Assembly: GCA_973895155.1 (NCBI GenBank)
Contig: OZ316892.1
Location: 7,130,001 to 7,194,000 of the forward strand
Direction of reading: 5' to 3'
DNA length: 64,000 bases
DNA from: Marsupella aquatica
Taxonomy: Eukaryota; Marchantiophyta
In this document: piece by piece, positions 44,838 to 57,304 of the stretch
How the letters are laid out: every line of letters starts with the position of its first letter
Position numbering within the stretch: the stretch's first letter is position 1
Program-made: the position numbers and the translations under genes
Notes under the pieces: generated by a model
The model's database searches: none
What the model was told of the DNA's origin: nothing
The model's input: only the letters and a program-made list of their open reading frames with translations

Positions 44838-47800
44838 TCTTCTATCTCTGTCTCTTTTTCTCTGACCAAAAATCCTCCTTCGGTACGCAAGCAACCAGCT
44901 GGGAACATTTGGATACTAAACTTCACAAGACTGGCGAGGTACATCAATTGTTGAGCCAATTTCGATTGGTTAGCACATCCAGTTCACAACCATGTGTCAG
45001 CTGGGACGACCTGGAAAATGCTGCCAGACTTTTACAGTGAATGAGAACAGTAAAACCATTAGACGAAGTTGAGAGATATAGTTGATCTTGATGGAATTTG
45101 AGAGAGCCTGCCTTGTAATTGTTCTGTCGGTCCAGTTGTTCTTGAGCCATCAAGTCGAACAGATGAGAGGAAGTCTCAAACCAATCAAACGCAAGTTGAT
45201 TGCTATGAGAAAATTCATATTGACGGCTTCGTAATGTTCATCCTCCAAGAAATTTTTGCTAGAAAGGTGAGTTGAACTAGGTGAGCAACGAAAAGCAAAT
45301 TCAAGAGAATTGATTTAGTATGGCAAGTTTAAGTAGCCAGTGAAAAGTTAGATTTGTCACACCTAAACGTCTTAAAATTGCCAGAGTTCTTTTGCCTTGA
45401 AAAAACTCATTGAATAACATCAAAAAGTCAGCATACAACATGGGTGGCCCACAAAGGGGGCTGGCACCTGGGTGGACCAAAGGTCAAGAAGCCAACAACC
45501 CGGAGAGGCCGGAACCAGGAAAGAAGCTAAACCAAAGGGAAAGCTAAACTATAAATTTAGTTACTGCAGCAGGAGCAGCTCAAACTCCAAAAGCCCGGCC
45601 AGTGAACAAGGAACCGGCCGGGTACCATCAGTAATAGAGAAGCTATTGGTCTAGTCTGCACTGTAGCTCCAAATCCTGTGAAGTAGAGTCCTTCATGAAC
45701 GGGGCGGGACTTGGAGAATGTGCTCGTGTATCTCCCACAAACCAGTCCAAGAGCCATAATCAAAGGCCAATTCAATGAATTGCCGGAGTTCTTGTTTAGA
45801 AAATGGTGATCCTTCCATCTTGGTCATCATGGTTCTAAAAGTCAAAATTGTCACTCATACACAAAATGAGTTTAATTATTTTCTTGTGTTTTTCCTTGTC
45901 AATTAATCCTTCCTTGTTATAACCACTATTGCTACCTTCCGCTGTATCCCTATTTTCAAAATTCCCAGCCTGGTCCGGTCTACGAGGCACCCCCTTCCAC
46001 CTCCACATTGTTGATCCCTTGCATAGGAAAATCCTGTAAATCTAAAGTATCCAGAAATATCGTTGCTAAACAATTCCCTTCACCAAAAGTGACACATCTC
46101 CACCCAGGTACATAAGGTGAAGTTGATTTGAGACACTCCCTATATCACTAGTGGCATCTTGCTAAGAGCTGCATTGAGGGAAAAATCCTTTGAATACCTT
46201 TGTCTACTTGACCTTCTCCTTTTGGGACCCCGCCCCCCCCCCCCCCCAATGGCCATACACTTCTTAGCTGATCCTCTAGAAGACACCATAATGCTGCAAC
46301 TAGCCAAAACAACTATCAACCTGAATAACAAGAAACGGGACAAGAAACCATATACTCAACAACACTTCACAAAATGACTGGAGGAGAGGTTGCATAGGAA
46401 TTATACTTTGAACTAGTAAGATGAAATTATACTTTGAACTAGTAACCTAAATACACACCCCCCTCTAACTATATTATTTGAAGTTCAAATCAAGAAAAGT
46501 GGTGGGGAGAAGAATTCAAATTCCCTATAACAGCTTTTTATTAACCTGTCCCCCAAACTACCCAATATTACCAACTTACCCCCCAAACAAAACTAATTAT
46601 CAATCCTGTCCCCCATTTTGTATTTGGGTCAGTATCAGCTCTTACACGGGTTCCCGTTGCCATGTGGCAACTCACTACTGGCTAGCCTAAGTAACCTGCC
46701 GCCACCCCCCTTGGCCCCCCTTCCCCTTCCTTGTTGCAGGGCACAGTTGCAGGTCCGGGAGGGGCAGACATATGTTGTTTTTTGCTCCACACTCCCCTCA
46801 CAAAATCCTGACACTTTTGGGCCCTCATTTTTACTTGAGGAATTTGTGCTGACTATGTGGACATTTTCCTCAATACATACAAGCTGATTTCCTCATTTTT
46901 GAGGTTGACACTTTTGAGCTAAGAGTCATCCCTTGTATGACATCTGCTTGATGTTGTACCATCGAGAGTGCTTTGATCTTTTTTCACTATAGAGTCGTCA
47001 GGGGCACTAGCCCTGTTTTGCCAGTCTAGCCGCAAGACATCCTCACAATTTACTCCATGATCTCTTACATCATACAATCATATACGTGCTATATGCGACT
47101 AAGCTACCATCTTTGCCCCTGACTGCAAGACCCTCTTAATTGAATCCAATGGATTCACAAATTTCTTGCCAAATTGTGGAGAAATTATGGAGCCGATAAG
47201 CATGAGGCAAGGATTTGAACACTTCAAGTCAGCAACCATCCTTCCAACCTTCGGTTTTGTCTAGGGCCTTGGAGTTCATCTCCCAGTTTAGGATTCTATC
47301 ATTAACTTTATTCTTCTTGAGTCCCCATCCCTAACATGGCTCAACAAAGGTCCAACAGACTCCAAGCAACCAGTAGCCCACATTGGGTGTAATTCAGTCC
47401 ATTGCTTCCTGACCTGATCAACATCAAGCTGACCACATGTAGAAGTGGTCAGGACACAGAGGCAAATTAGGAAACCTCTCAGAAAGGACATTTACCTTAA
47501 TGCACCTGGCCTGGTGCCCTACAACATGACTGTCAAAGGCCTCCACAATGTTGTTGAAACCAGTTTCTCCATCACCCGCCTTGATTGCCAAGCCACCACC
47601 ATAAGTCTGATTGTTCTTTTTCTCACAAAAGCCAGAAGTGTATCATACTTAGGACAGTGCCTGATTGTCCTCTTCACACAGCCAGGTCTCATCCATTGAG
47701 AACGTTGCGAGCATTTTGATGAAAACCCTTACCTCATAGTGTATGCATTACCTTGTTTTTAAAATAACAAAAACAAGAGAACATGTACTAGCTTCCTTAC

Positions 47801-48050
47801 AAACTTGAAACATACATAATGTACATGAATTAAAATTTTTCACCATTATTGGGTTTTTGACCTTTGGATCATATCCCCGGGGTATGCATTTTTGTTCCTT
47901 TGAAGTTCTATATGTATAGTTGAAGCATGCATAAGTAAGGGATACAAGAACTAATGTTAAAGTTGAAGAGTTTTGGAAAACCGAGATATGATAGCTTCAT
48001 GACAAACATTGGAGCACGTCTGTCACCTAATTTCTTCTGAAGTAGCAGTT
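44838..48050. other. Divergent intergenic region, no gene recognised
   Basis: A 3.8-kb spacer, with the next feature, separates the start codons of two divergent genes, so promoters lie near each end. I found no conserved coding segment. A run of 17 C near 46233 and several C-rich blocks (46.45-46.75 kb) stand out. The rest is AT-rich. Confidence 0.45.
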
Positions 48051-48055
48051 TTGTA

Positions 48056-48240
48056 TAGGGTAATGAAGGTGTGGTCTGGGGTTACTAGCCTATAATCCTG
48101 TGACCAGACAGTGAGGAAATGCTGACTGGCGACAACTGAGAAGTTTTTCTGAGCTTTGTGTGAACAAGTTTCGGACTAGAACCCCAACCCAAACAGTCAA
48201 ACTCATTATCATACGTGCTACCTGTCCGGGAAAAAGAGTA
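48056..48240. repeat. Dispersed repeat related to 9.47-9.63 kb
   Basis: It shares TAGGGTAATG at the head, GGTTAC with TAATCCTGTG, CTGACTGGCG and a GAAG with T-run block, in the same order and orientation as the element at 9.47 kb. Here it is a single diverged copy. It lies about 450 bases upstream of the M41-like gene start. Confidence 0.55.
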
Positions 48241-48684
48241 ATACCTGTCCCGAAAAAAGAGTCAAAAAGATTATGGGGTAAAACTTTCCGGGCACAGGGT
48301 TAGAAATGGAAGCACCTAGTAGAAAAGGTTACACATAACCTTTCTTTCCTAACAGGAATTAAGTTTCTTTCTTGTAGGAGCAAACAGGTATGCATTGCTG
48401 GCCATAAACCCATTGTTTGGCTTTCGATCGAGAACGGGTGATCAGGAGACAATTGGAGGAAAGAAAGATAAACCCAGTCATGTCCAAACAACATCAGCTA
48501 CAACCCAGTCATGCTCCAACGAAAGCAGCGCTGACCCATCGAATTCTTATGCTGAATCCTGCCCTGCAACTCATCCAATTCGTCAGCCAATTCCCCCAAA
48601 TCAGCGGACCTTTTGATCGCATTCTCTTTTTCCACTCGCCATCTGCACCCACAAATTGCTCCTCAGGCTGCATAGACTGTCAGG

Positions 48685-51600
48685 ATGGAACGCGTTTGTG
48701 TTGGAGCTATGGCGGGGAGGCCGAGAGTTGCATTCTTCGGGGCTGGGTCTGTTGTGCTGGGAGCAGCATTGGTGCCCATGTCTTCATCAGCAAGAACTGG
48801 CATTCGGTTTAAGAGAAGGATGGTGTCGAGAGATGGATCAAGGTCTGTGGGAGCGCTCATTGTCAGAGCTGCTACGGCTGACGACGTTGGGACTGTTGAA
48901 AGTGGCGAAATGGCGACTCTGCAATCCCTTTCGAAAGCTATAGAGAGTGTATGGAGCTCCCTCTTGATCTTCATGTCCTCGCATTTTGTTTTCCAGTGAG
49001 ATTGCTGCTGCAATGTTTAGGTACTTTTTGATCACCTCGCCTCCTCTCCTCTCCTCTCGTCTCCTGGCGAAATTTCGCCTGATGATGATCCAACTGCTAG
49101 TTTGCTGATGCCTCCTGTGTGCATGATGCCAGACTATCCTTGAAACGCAGGACTTCTCAATCCCTTTCGGAAAGTTGTAGAAAGTCTAATTAGTCTTGAA
49201 CCAACTGCACTCCTATTCTTTATAAATACGAAAGCCGAAAGAATTCATTAAATCGCTCAAGCGCGTAATATGTTTGGATTTCTCGTGCCTGCCCCGCCTT
49301 GAAGGTAGGAACTGCACGGATCCTCTGATGTCATTCCAGCACGACCTTCCCTGTCCGGACAATTTGCTATTCCCAATTGATGCTTTCCTCAATGTCCTTC
49401 CAACGCAAAGGTCAATCTGTCTGCCCCCTTCCAAGCGAATTCTCAAAATGTTTAGGAAGATGACCTTAATAGACATGCATCACACTCCACCTGCAGACTC
49501 TCTCTTCAGTCAGAATGATGGCTCTGGCTTCACCACCACACACTGATTCCACTCCGCTAGCCCACTAGGTCCATTTACCCTTTCTCTTCACTCCCAGTCG
49601 ACACCAAACAAAGGTAACTGCCGCACCGCCCTTTCAATCCTTTGAATCACTCAATCCTCTTCATAAACAACAAACCTTCCAATCCTTCTGCTCCACTCAG
49701 TCATCGCTTGTCTGAATCCGCCCATGCAAGATCAAACAAAATGCTACCCACTGCATACCAGCAATCGCCATTGCACTTAAGGAGAATTTCCCAACCAGCA
49801 AAGCTTTCCAAGCTCAGCCACTGCTGTACAATTGTCTTACCTGTGTTATCCCTCAGTGCGTGACGGAGGAAACAAACTGATCGTCAATTCTGCTGCAGAT
49901 TCATCTCTCAGCTCATTCATTCAGTGTACAATTCTGTATCTCCTCCCTGCACTTCAAATGCACAGAGAAACGCAGTCAATCACGCATCTCATTCCTCATG
50001 GATCTCGCCAAAACGACAAAGACGACACCGTGAAGTCTTGAGTCAAACACGCATTTTGGCACTAGAATTCGGATTCAGTTGAAAATGAGCAGCACATCAT
50101 ATTCTCTCGATTTCTGTCTGGACTCTCTTCTATCTTCTCAAACCATCCCATGGCCAGTTAAGGGCATTCCACTTTAAGTGCTCAATTTTCTTGTTCCTGC
50201 CGCTCTGGTAGTCTGGAGCTTTCCACACTTCCTTGCACATTCAGATCACATGTCATGTGGCAGGGGCCAGCTCCTGGCTCTCGCCCAATTCCCTAGCTCA
50301 CCTACTCGGACGTAACTGCTTTTGGCTTGCATTTTGCTGAGCTTTTCTTCTTCTTCTTTCTTCTCAATTTGGGGGAGCCATGGATTGTAAAGTGAATGAA
50401 TCAGTAAATCAACCAACTAGGATTGAGGATCGTTTCCCTGAACTGTCGTGCAAACCTTCGCATCGTTTGGGTCTGCTCGATTAACTTCAATGAAGGGCGT
50501 TTTCCTCGTCATCAGGATCATGAAGTTAGAAAATAACTTTTGCAGGCCTTTGTTCTCATTGAATCTAATTTATCCTCACAAGGTCTCTCGGGTCTTCGTT
50601 CAGCTCTCCATTTCTCAGTCAAAGCCAACTGCCTCTAGAACGATTTTTTCAATTTCACTTTCAGTCTAGCAGTGATAATTCGCCACAAGTGCATCATCTC
50701 TTCCAACACGGGCACACAACTTGGTCCTTAGGTCATCCTGTCTCATGCATGTGCACCTACACATTTGTGTGGCCACTCAGGCTTTTGTGTTCGGAGAGGA
50801 GCCGAGCAAAGGATGACGAAGCAACTGGATTGCAGAAGGATGCAGATGCCGTGAGGAGTGTGCTGGATGACTTGAAGCGGGCAGGGACAGCTAAGCAATG
50901 GAATTCCTTAACCTCGATTTCTCGGAGAAGGGTTGGTCTTCGTCCCTTGTTTTGGCATCATTTCCGTTCTGTTCTGTCCGACGTCCCTTGTATGACCTGG
51001 TGACTCTCAATTCATTCGATTTATTCGTTCCTATGGTTTTCGACGCAGACTTAGCTTCTGCACATGAACTTGAATCCTGAAAAAACTTACCTCTAAGAGG
51101 TATGTTGGTCCTTGTCTATGTGGCACTGTATAGACATTCATTCGGGAGCTGACAACTTTGGGAATCAAGAATGCCGAAAATTTGGCAATACCAAGCGTGC
51201 GCAATGACGTGAGCAATTTTGCAGATTTGATTGTTTGTACTGCATCTCCACAATGCCTTTGCTCGGAAGTGATTGCTTTACTCTTTGTGGTTGCAAGGTC
51301 TCGCCCCAATTCATGAAATATAAATGAATCTGATCTTTTTGATAATGTGCAGGCAGCTTTCCTTGCAACTGTGGTGGGCACCACAGGTTTCTTGGCAGTG
51401 ATTGCGAGCCAGTTGCCAGGGGTAATTTGTCACCTTACTTGATTTTCCCCTTCTCAAGTGGTTGTTGTTCCCCGGATGGATCAGCAGTCATTTTACTCTT
51501 TCTAGCTAGGTAGTTAATTAGCTTCATCTTCAGTCGTAGTGTTGTCAGTGATCTGATGCAAAGACTCCGTGGTCGTGTGAGCAGGATTGGGGGTTTTTTG

Positions 51601-53207
51601 TGCCATACCTGATTGGAAGCCTCTCGCTGGTGGTCCTGGCCGTTGGCAGCGTTGCACCAGGGTTAGTTGACGATATCTAATTTAGTTGGCCACAACACAT
51701 CCCCTATCCTAGTGTTTTCCTTGTAGTATGACACACTCTAAATTCTCAGACTGTTCTAATAATCTGTTTTCACATTTTTTCGTCGCGTCTGCCATGTCTA
51801 GAGCTTTTAGTGTAGCGTTCTCTACTTGTTTTGTATATTTTATTGGCTCTAATGGTAACCTAAAAGACTGATAGTTTCGATGTGAGTGTAACTTGGTTTC
51901 TCTCTTCCAGCCTGTTGCAGGCAGCAATCAGTAGCTTTTCGGCAGTTTACCCTGATTATCAAGAGCGCCTTCTTAGGCATGAGGCTGCCCACTTTCTTGG
52001 TAGGTTTATCTGTCATGTACCTCATCTTGTATTTCCAAGATTCAGTTGCAAGGTCCGTTGAAGGAAAGGGATGGAAAGCTATTTCTATTGATTGTTTGTC
52101 TGAGAACGAACATGCTGTTCGTGCTACCAGAAGTGCTTTGATCTCTGAAACGTATACCTCCAAGCAGCTAAAAACATTCTGCATTGCGTTTGCAGTAGCA
52201 TATTTGGTGGGGTTGCCAATAGTGGGCTACTCCACTGATATTGGCAAGGAGCACGTCAATCTTTTGGATGAAAAGCTGCAAGAGCGCATCTACAGCGGAT
52301 CGTTTGAAGCAGGCGACCTTGATAAGTATGTCTGCAGCTTCTTGTTGATGTTAATGTTTGTACAATGGGATGCATTGGAATTGAAATTTGAGACTAAACT
52401 GAGAGTAACCTTGAGAGTAAACTGAGGACGAGAAATAGCAGGTCGAAGATCCATAACAGAAATCGATTGCCCGTCTTAATATTTTCGTAAAACGGGCGGG
52501 CTCTGGAAGTTCAAAAATATCCATCGTAGTACATTAGAATCTAAGAAAACTGGAATGTGCTGGTGACTCTGTAGTGAAACTTATTCGAGATTTTAAGCTC
52601 GTGGTTGTGGTACATGCAATGTGAAGGTTGGCTGTAGTGTCAATGGCTGGCTTGGCAGCAGAGGGGTTAAATTACGAAAAAGTTGAAGGACAATCAGCTG
52701 ATCTCTATTCTTTACAGGTTGGATTCACCTCATTGCTACTCTGGAGCTATTAAGAAGTTTCCGCCTTTGAAAACTGTCTTTGTCTTGTTTATCTTGTCTT
52801 CATCTGTCGCTGTTTGATAACAAAAAGATTGGTTTTCATTTCTTTCAGAGATTAATAAACAGAAGTAAACCAGCATTGAGTAACAGCGATCAGCAGAATC
52901 TCACGCGCTGGGCTGTAAGTAGTCAAACCTGAACATGTGATAACGATCCTGCTCCAATTGAGAGTGGTGCAAGCTCTGTCTTCAACATTCAGTTCTTACA
53001 TGTTTTGCCTGCAGATCTTGAATGAACGAAGTGACAAATAATGCCTAATGTACCTGTATTGCCGTGCAACTCTCCCTTGTTACATTGCAGGTCCTGTATG
53101 CGGCATCACTCTTGAAAACCAATGTTAAAGCATTTGAAGCACTCCAGCAAGCGATGGAACAAAAGGCATCAGTCGTGGAATGCATACAGGCGATAGAGAA
53201 ACCTTAA
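48685..53207 (+). CDS. Plastid M41-like (FtsH-type) zinc peptidase without AAA domain, 9 exons
   Basis: The exons are 48685-48948, 50797-50931, 51353-51421, 51585-51661, 51911-51999, 52196-52325, 52627-52717, 52849-52914 and 53091-53207. Exons 3-9 are firm. The exon 1/2 junction is a best guess that keeps phase and gives 345 residues. After a transit-peptide-like, Ser/Arg/Ala-rich N-terminus and a short acidic helix come two hydrophobic segments (FLATVVGTTGFLAVIA; YLIGSLSLVVLAVGSVAPG). Then HEAAHFLVAYLVGLPIVGYS carries the HExxH zinc motif (residues 205-209), and AGLAAEGLNYEKVEGQSADL supplies the likely third ligand Asp, as in FtsH. ALSNSDQQNLTRWAVLYAAS follows. There is no AAA ATPase module. 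It resembles a small plant family of plastid 'stress-regulated' M41-like proteins such as Arabidopsis At5g27290 (from memory). Its substrates are not known to me. Confidence 0.85.
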
Positions 53208-54370
53208 GAGTTCCTGATGGCAATTTTATTTGAAGAATGCTCATGAACATCTAAGCTCAGAAATGGTGGTGACTACTCATCAGAGTGCACCTCAGAAGTA
53301 AATGTGAGCTGTTGATTGAACAAAGCTGAGCTATCATGAAACGAAGTCAAGTTTCTCGGAATAGTTCTCTCCCCATTCAATTGAAAGAAAGGGATTGGCA
53401 AAATGAATGACTGGGTGCCACCAATTTTCAGATAACCAATTGTGATGGCCATTAACAGCTAAGGAGACAAAATTGGCTACTTGTTTATCAAGATATTTGA
53501 ACTGTTGCATCATCATTGGACAGGTTACTTTGGCAGACAACTCAAAAAAACTCATTCCGTGGGTTTGTTCCAAGTATTATTGTCCATAATGATGACCCAC
53601 TTTTGTTAACAAACCTTGGTGACCCCAATAGGACGTGTCAAAGCAGGGCTGTAACTCAGTTATAACTCAAGACATAAATTGTAAGGGAGACCAAAATCCG
53701 CACCCCATGAGCATTTTATGTCCAAACATTCACAGCCATAAGACTCTGTTTAGGGGAGAACTTTGACACGCCCTAATGAGCCAGCCAGGTCCAATCCATC
53801 CACAATTCAACCTTTGCAGTTGGTCCTTGTTCACTGCATCACAGGCTTGGTCCATTGGAGGATATCAATTTACCTCGTGAGCATCTAGTCATACACAATC
53901 CTGTAAAGCACTATGGTAAGGCTTCTCAAAGCTTACAGTTGTTAACTTGTGAGTTAGGGGTCAGGCCCAATCCTCATAAATCTTTAAATCAGTGCACACT
54001 CCTTATGAACTTCGAAATCAGTTTTCCAAAGTTCCCAGCTGTTGACTTGTGACACCCAATTCTTTCGTTGGTGCTGCAGTTTTCGACTACGTGTGCTTAG
54101 GGCAATACTTCTCGAGGGCCCGCTTCCGGGCCCAGGTTTCGATTCTCGTGTCTTGTCAAATAGTAGGGAGCTCCCAAATCCCAATCCTCCCATCGGCGCG
54201 TTTGCCCTGGAGCTTGAGGCGTGTCGTTGAACAAGACACCGTTCCTGAGTGCCAGGTCCAAACCAACTCCCACCACGACCACCACCGCCTCCTCCCCTCC
54301 GTGGCTGCCTTTGCAACACTTTCCTCACCCAGCGGACACCAGCGCCCTCTGCATCTCTGCTGATCGATCG
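53208..54370. other. Intergenic region, no gene recognised
   Basis: It contains the 3' UTR of the M41-like gene and AT-rich spacer. From about 54.1 kb the composition becomes GC-richer toward the leader of the next gene candidate. No conserved coding segment was seen. Confidence 0.4.
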
Positions 54371-54384
54371 ATCCTCTCTCCCTG

Positions 54385-54508
54385 CTTTGCTCTGCTCTGC
54401 TCTGCTCTGCTCTGCTCTTCGCCGAAATTGGCTGATCGGGTTTTTCAACGAGTAAATCTTCCAGAGCTCTCCCACCACTTCTCTAAAAGTGAGCTTCGTC
54501 CTCCTGTA

Positions 54509-54556
<48 letters not shown>

Positions 54557-54875
54557 GATGTACAAGACGTAAGAGAACGTTCTGGAACGAGTAAATCTCT
54601 GAGAGCTCTTCCACAGCTTCTCTAAAAGTGAGCTTCGTCCTCCTGTAACCCTCTCTCTCTATAGAACTTAATCTCTGTATAAGACTTTAGAGAACGTTAT
54701 GGAACGAGTAAATCTTCCAGAGCTCGTCCACAGCTTCTCTAAAAGTGAGGTTCGTCCTCCTGTAACCCTCTCTCCACCTAGAAAACTCAATCTCTGTAGA
54801 AGACGTAAGAGAACGTTTTTGAACGAGTAAATCTTCCAGAGCTCTCTCTCTCTCTCTCTAGAAGACGTAAAAGAA
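54385..54875 (+). repeat. Repeated leader: (CTCTG)n, (TC)n and about 115-bp tandem units
   Basis: A (CTCTG)n run lies at about 54390-54416. From 54450 about three and a half units follow. Each carries GAGTAAATCTTCCAGAGCTC, CACAGCTTCTCTAAAAGTGAG, TTCGTCCTCCTGTAACC, a CT run of variable length, a CTCTGTA-like block and AAGACGTAAGAGAACGTT. The first unit contains a pure TC run (54512-54555). The last ends about 40 bases before the ATG at 54914, so the array probably forms the promoter or 5' leader of the downstream gene. Confidence 0.85.
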
Positions 54876-54913
54876 GTATTGAATAGCTCAGTGAAGCTGG
54901 AATAGCAGTCGCG

Positions 54914-56078
54914 ATGGCCGCCGTTGGTACGGAGAAATCAGCAGAGGAGCGTTGTCTTGAAACTGAGGAATTGAATGGGCAACAACGTGAGGTTGGAGGA
55001 TTCTATTACCTATCCCTCTCTTATCATCCCTTGGGTATTCGTGCTCCTGGTAGTTGTCTGTTCCCTCCTCTCGCGATTCGAGTTTTTCCTTCGTCTGCAG
55101 AAGTCTGGATATGTTTAGTTCTTGATCAATTCTTGATCAATGAAAGTCTCACTCATTGTCCTCCTTACTTCGGTGTTTCTTTTTCTCGCGCGTTCAGGTT
55201 TTTGTCAATTGGTTGTGTTGGTTGCACTGGTGCATGATCACTACTATGTTGTTACCAGTTTTATTACCGTTGGATTATGTCCGGTTCCTGTCCTTCAGGG
55301 CGCTAGATATCGTTGAAATGCCCTCCCTCCCTCCCCCATACAGAATCTGTATTCGTGAATTCACGCTAGTTACTAGACAATCACCATACGACTGCATGCA
55401 CTCTCTTGTTCCTGCACATCAAAAATTTATTGAGACGGGAATTCAGTCTATGCGGTTTAAGGTTGTTGATCTATCCAATTCTTAAGATCCACTAAAGACA
55501 CTTACCTGAAGACCAGACCTCTTCCCCTTCTGTTTGTAACACTCACTGTTTAGCACTCCATTATAAGGTTGAGTTCCTTTTCTCTGACATTTGATATGAT
55601 GTGGGAACAGGACACAGAAAGCAGTCCGATAAATGCCTCGCTACAGGTTGGACGGTTGCTCAAACTATCTGCAGCTCAGGTATCAGTGTTGAGTCGCGAG
55701 CTGGATGCGACTGATGAGAATCCGGTTTTAGTTGTTCAGGTGAACCCAGCTTGGGTTACCATCCACGGTCAGGCAGCGGCTGATGATGTTCTTGATTTTA
55801 TTGGGGAGTTTGAGATGGATGCACCCTACCGTAGGGATCCTGAGGCTGCACGACGATTTGTATACCATTTTGCGATGACATCTGACATAGGGAATTGTAG
55901 AGCTGCGACACTTGCGATGTTTCCTTTAGCTTTTGCACTGAGCTCAAATGCAGCTCAAGTAGCAGCTGCATTTGGTGCAAGTGGAGTCCCAGTTATTCCT
56001 TTGGCTTTTTGCGCTGTGATTCATAAGATTGCAGTGCGCCAATGCGATGTCCAGAGATCTACATTTTTTTGTCTTTGA
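54914..56078 (+). CDS. Unrecognised protein, probable 2-exon gene
   Basis: A first exon may run from the ATG at 54914 (MAAVGTEKSAEERCLETEEL) to a donor at about 54991 (GAG|GTTGGA). The second would begin after the AG at 55609 and reads DTESSPINASLQVGRLLKLS, then PVLVVQVNPAWVTIHGQAAA, DDVLDFIGEFEMDAPYRRD and FPLAFALSSNAAQVAAAFGA, stopping at 56076-56078. The product would be about 182 residues, mixed alpha/beta in look, with an alanine-rich hydrophobic stretch near the end. I recognise no family. The second frame has good codon character and no stop for 155 codons. The exon join is uncertain, the 3' end could be spliced further, and the locus might be lineage-specific. Confidence 0.45.
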
Positions 56079-57304
56079 TTTTTCGAGATGCCTTCTCATG
56101 ATTTACTGGTCAGACATTTTTTGTCATGACATTAAAGCTGAGTTTTTAATGAAAAATTACTGGCATTACTTGCAATTCAGAGTTAATTTCTTTGCCTTAA
56201 ATTTCAAATTAGAGTGACCAAATCTGATTGAATGGAAACCCTTTGGACTGGGAGAAAGACCAGCATAGTTGGGAGCAGACAAGGACAATGAGTCTGCTTT
56301 GGAGAGGGATAAAGACGAGCATGGTTGGGAGCAAACAAGATACAAAGTCATTCATTTGGTGTTTTGCGCTTGCGTTCTAGAAAACTAGGACCTGAGTTCC
56401 AGCCTAGAAAATTGATGTCATTGCACAATTGACTTGAATCCAAAACAGTTGGTCCTAGTTCATTCTAAAATACTGATCTGCCATTGCACAATTGACTTGA
56501 ATCCAAAACAGTTTCTTCAATATTTGCTGTCTTCTTAGGGAGGCTGCTTTGACACTTCTTGTGGGCGCTTCTCAATTCTCATGGGGATATGGCAAGATTG
56601 CTTTTCAAGACGGCTCAGAAGTGTCTGTCCTTTGGGAGTAACGACAATATTGTGCAGCACATACTAGCAATACATCGCTGACATGTGGATTCAACACAAT
56701 TGATGTTCCCGGTCACACTGAGACATGAAGTTCAGTTACTTTAAAAGAAGTAGAGATCAACTAATCAGATTTGGTCGGTCTAATTTGAACTCTGGCAAGA
56801 AAGTGAATCAAGTTCTGAATTTCAAGCCATGATTACATCAAGTTGGCAAATTTCATGGCCTTTTCAAGCAGCTCCGTTTCTTCGCCTAAACAGCTTTTCG
56901 AATGCAGAGAAATGGGCATCTTGGAACTTCCACAACTCCCTAGATTGAAGCAATACAACTTCAGGACATCGTGCTCCTCTTTTAGATGGAAAAGAATATT
57001 AACTTTGTACAATTGAATGACCTCTGCACGGCAGCAAGGGAATGTTTTCCGTGCAGGGTTGGCTTGACCAAAAGGAGGCCAAGACAACACCAATAGGAAA
57101 GAACGCCACACGTACAGAAGCGCACACTATCCCCCCACGTACAGTAGCTACGATGCATGTACATCTTACCACCTCCAAATGAAAAGTACCTGACATCACT
57201 TTCCTCTAGATTAGCTGAGTGTTCAAGTTGAATTACAAAATTCCTCAACTCAATTACCAATGAAAAGAGATGCTTAATTATGGGCTCAATCCACTAAAAA
57301 CCTG
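56079..57304. other. Convergent intergenic region, no gene recognised
   Basis: Holds the 3' ends of the unrecognised plus-strand gene and of the SAC gene. Two short direct repeats lie near 56.4-56.5 kb (CATTGCACAATTGACTTGAA twice). Another pair, GGGAGAAAGACCAGCAT and GGGATAAAGACGAGCAT, lies near 56.26-56.32 kb. No coding segment was recognised. Confidence 0.45.

Noticed and set aside
46233-46249. 17-base poly-C run as a functional signal
   Set aside because: A homopolymer in repeat-rich spacer. It may also be affected by sequencing error, and nothing links it to a gene.
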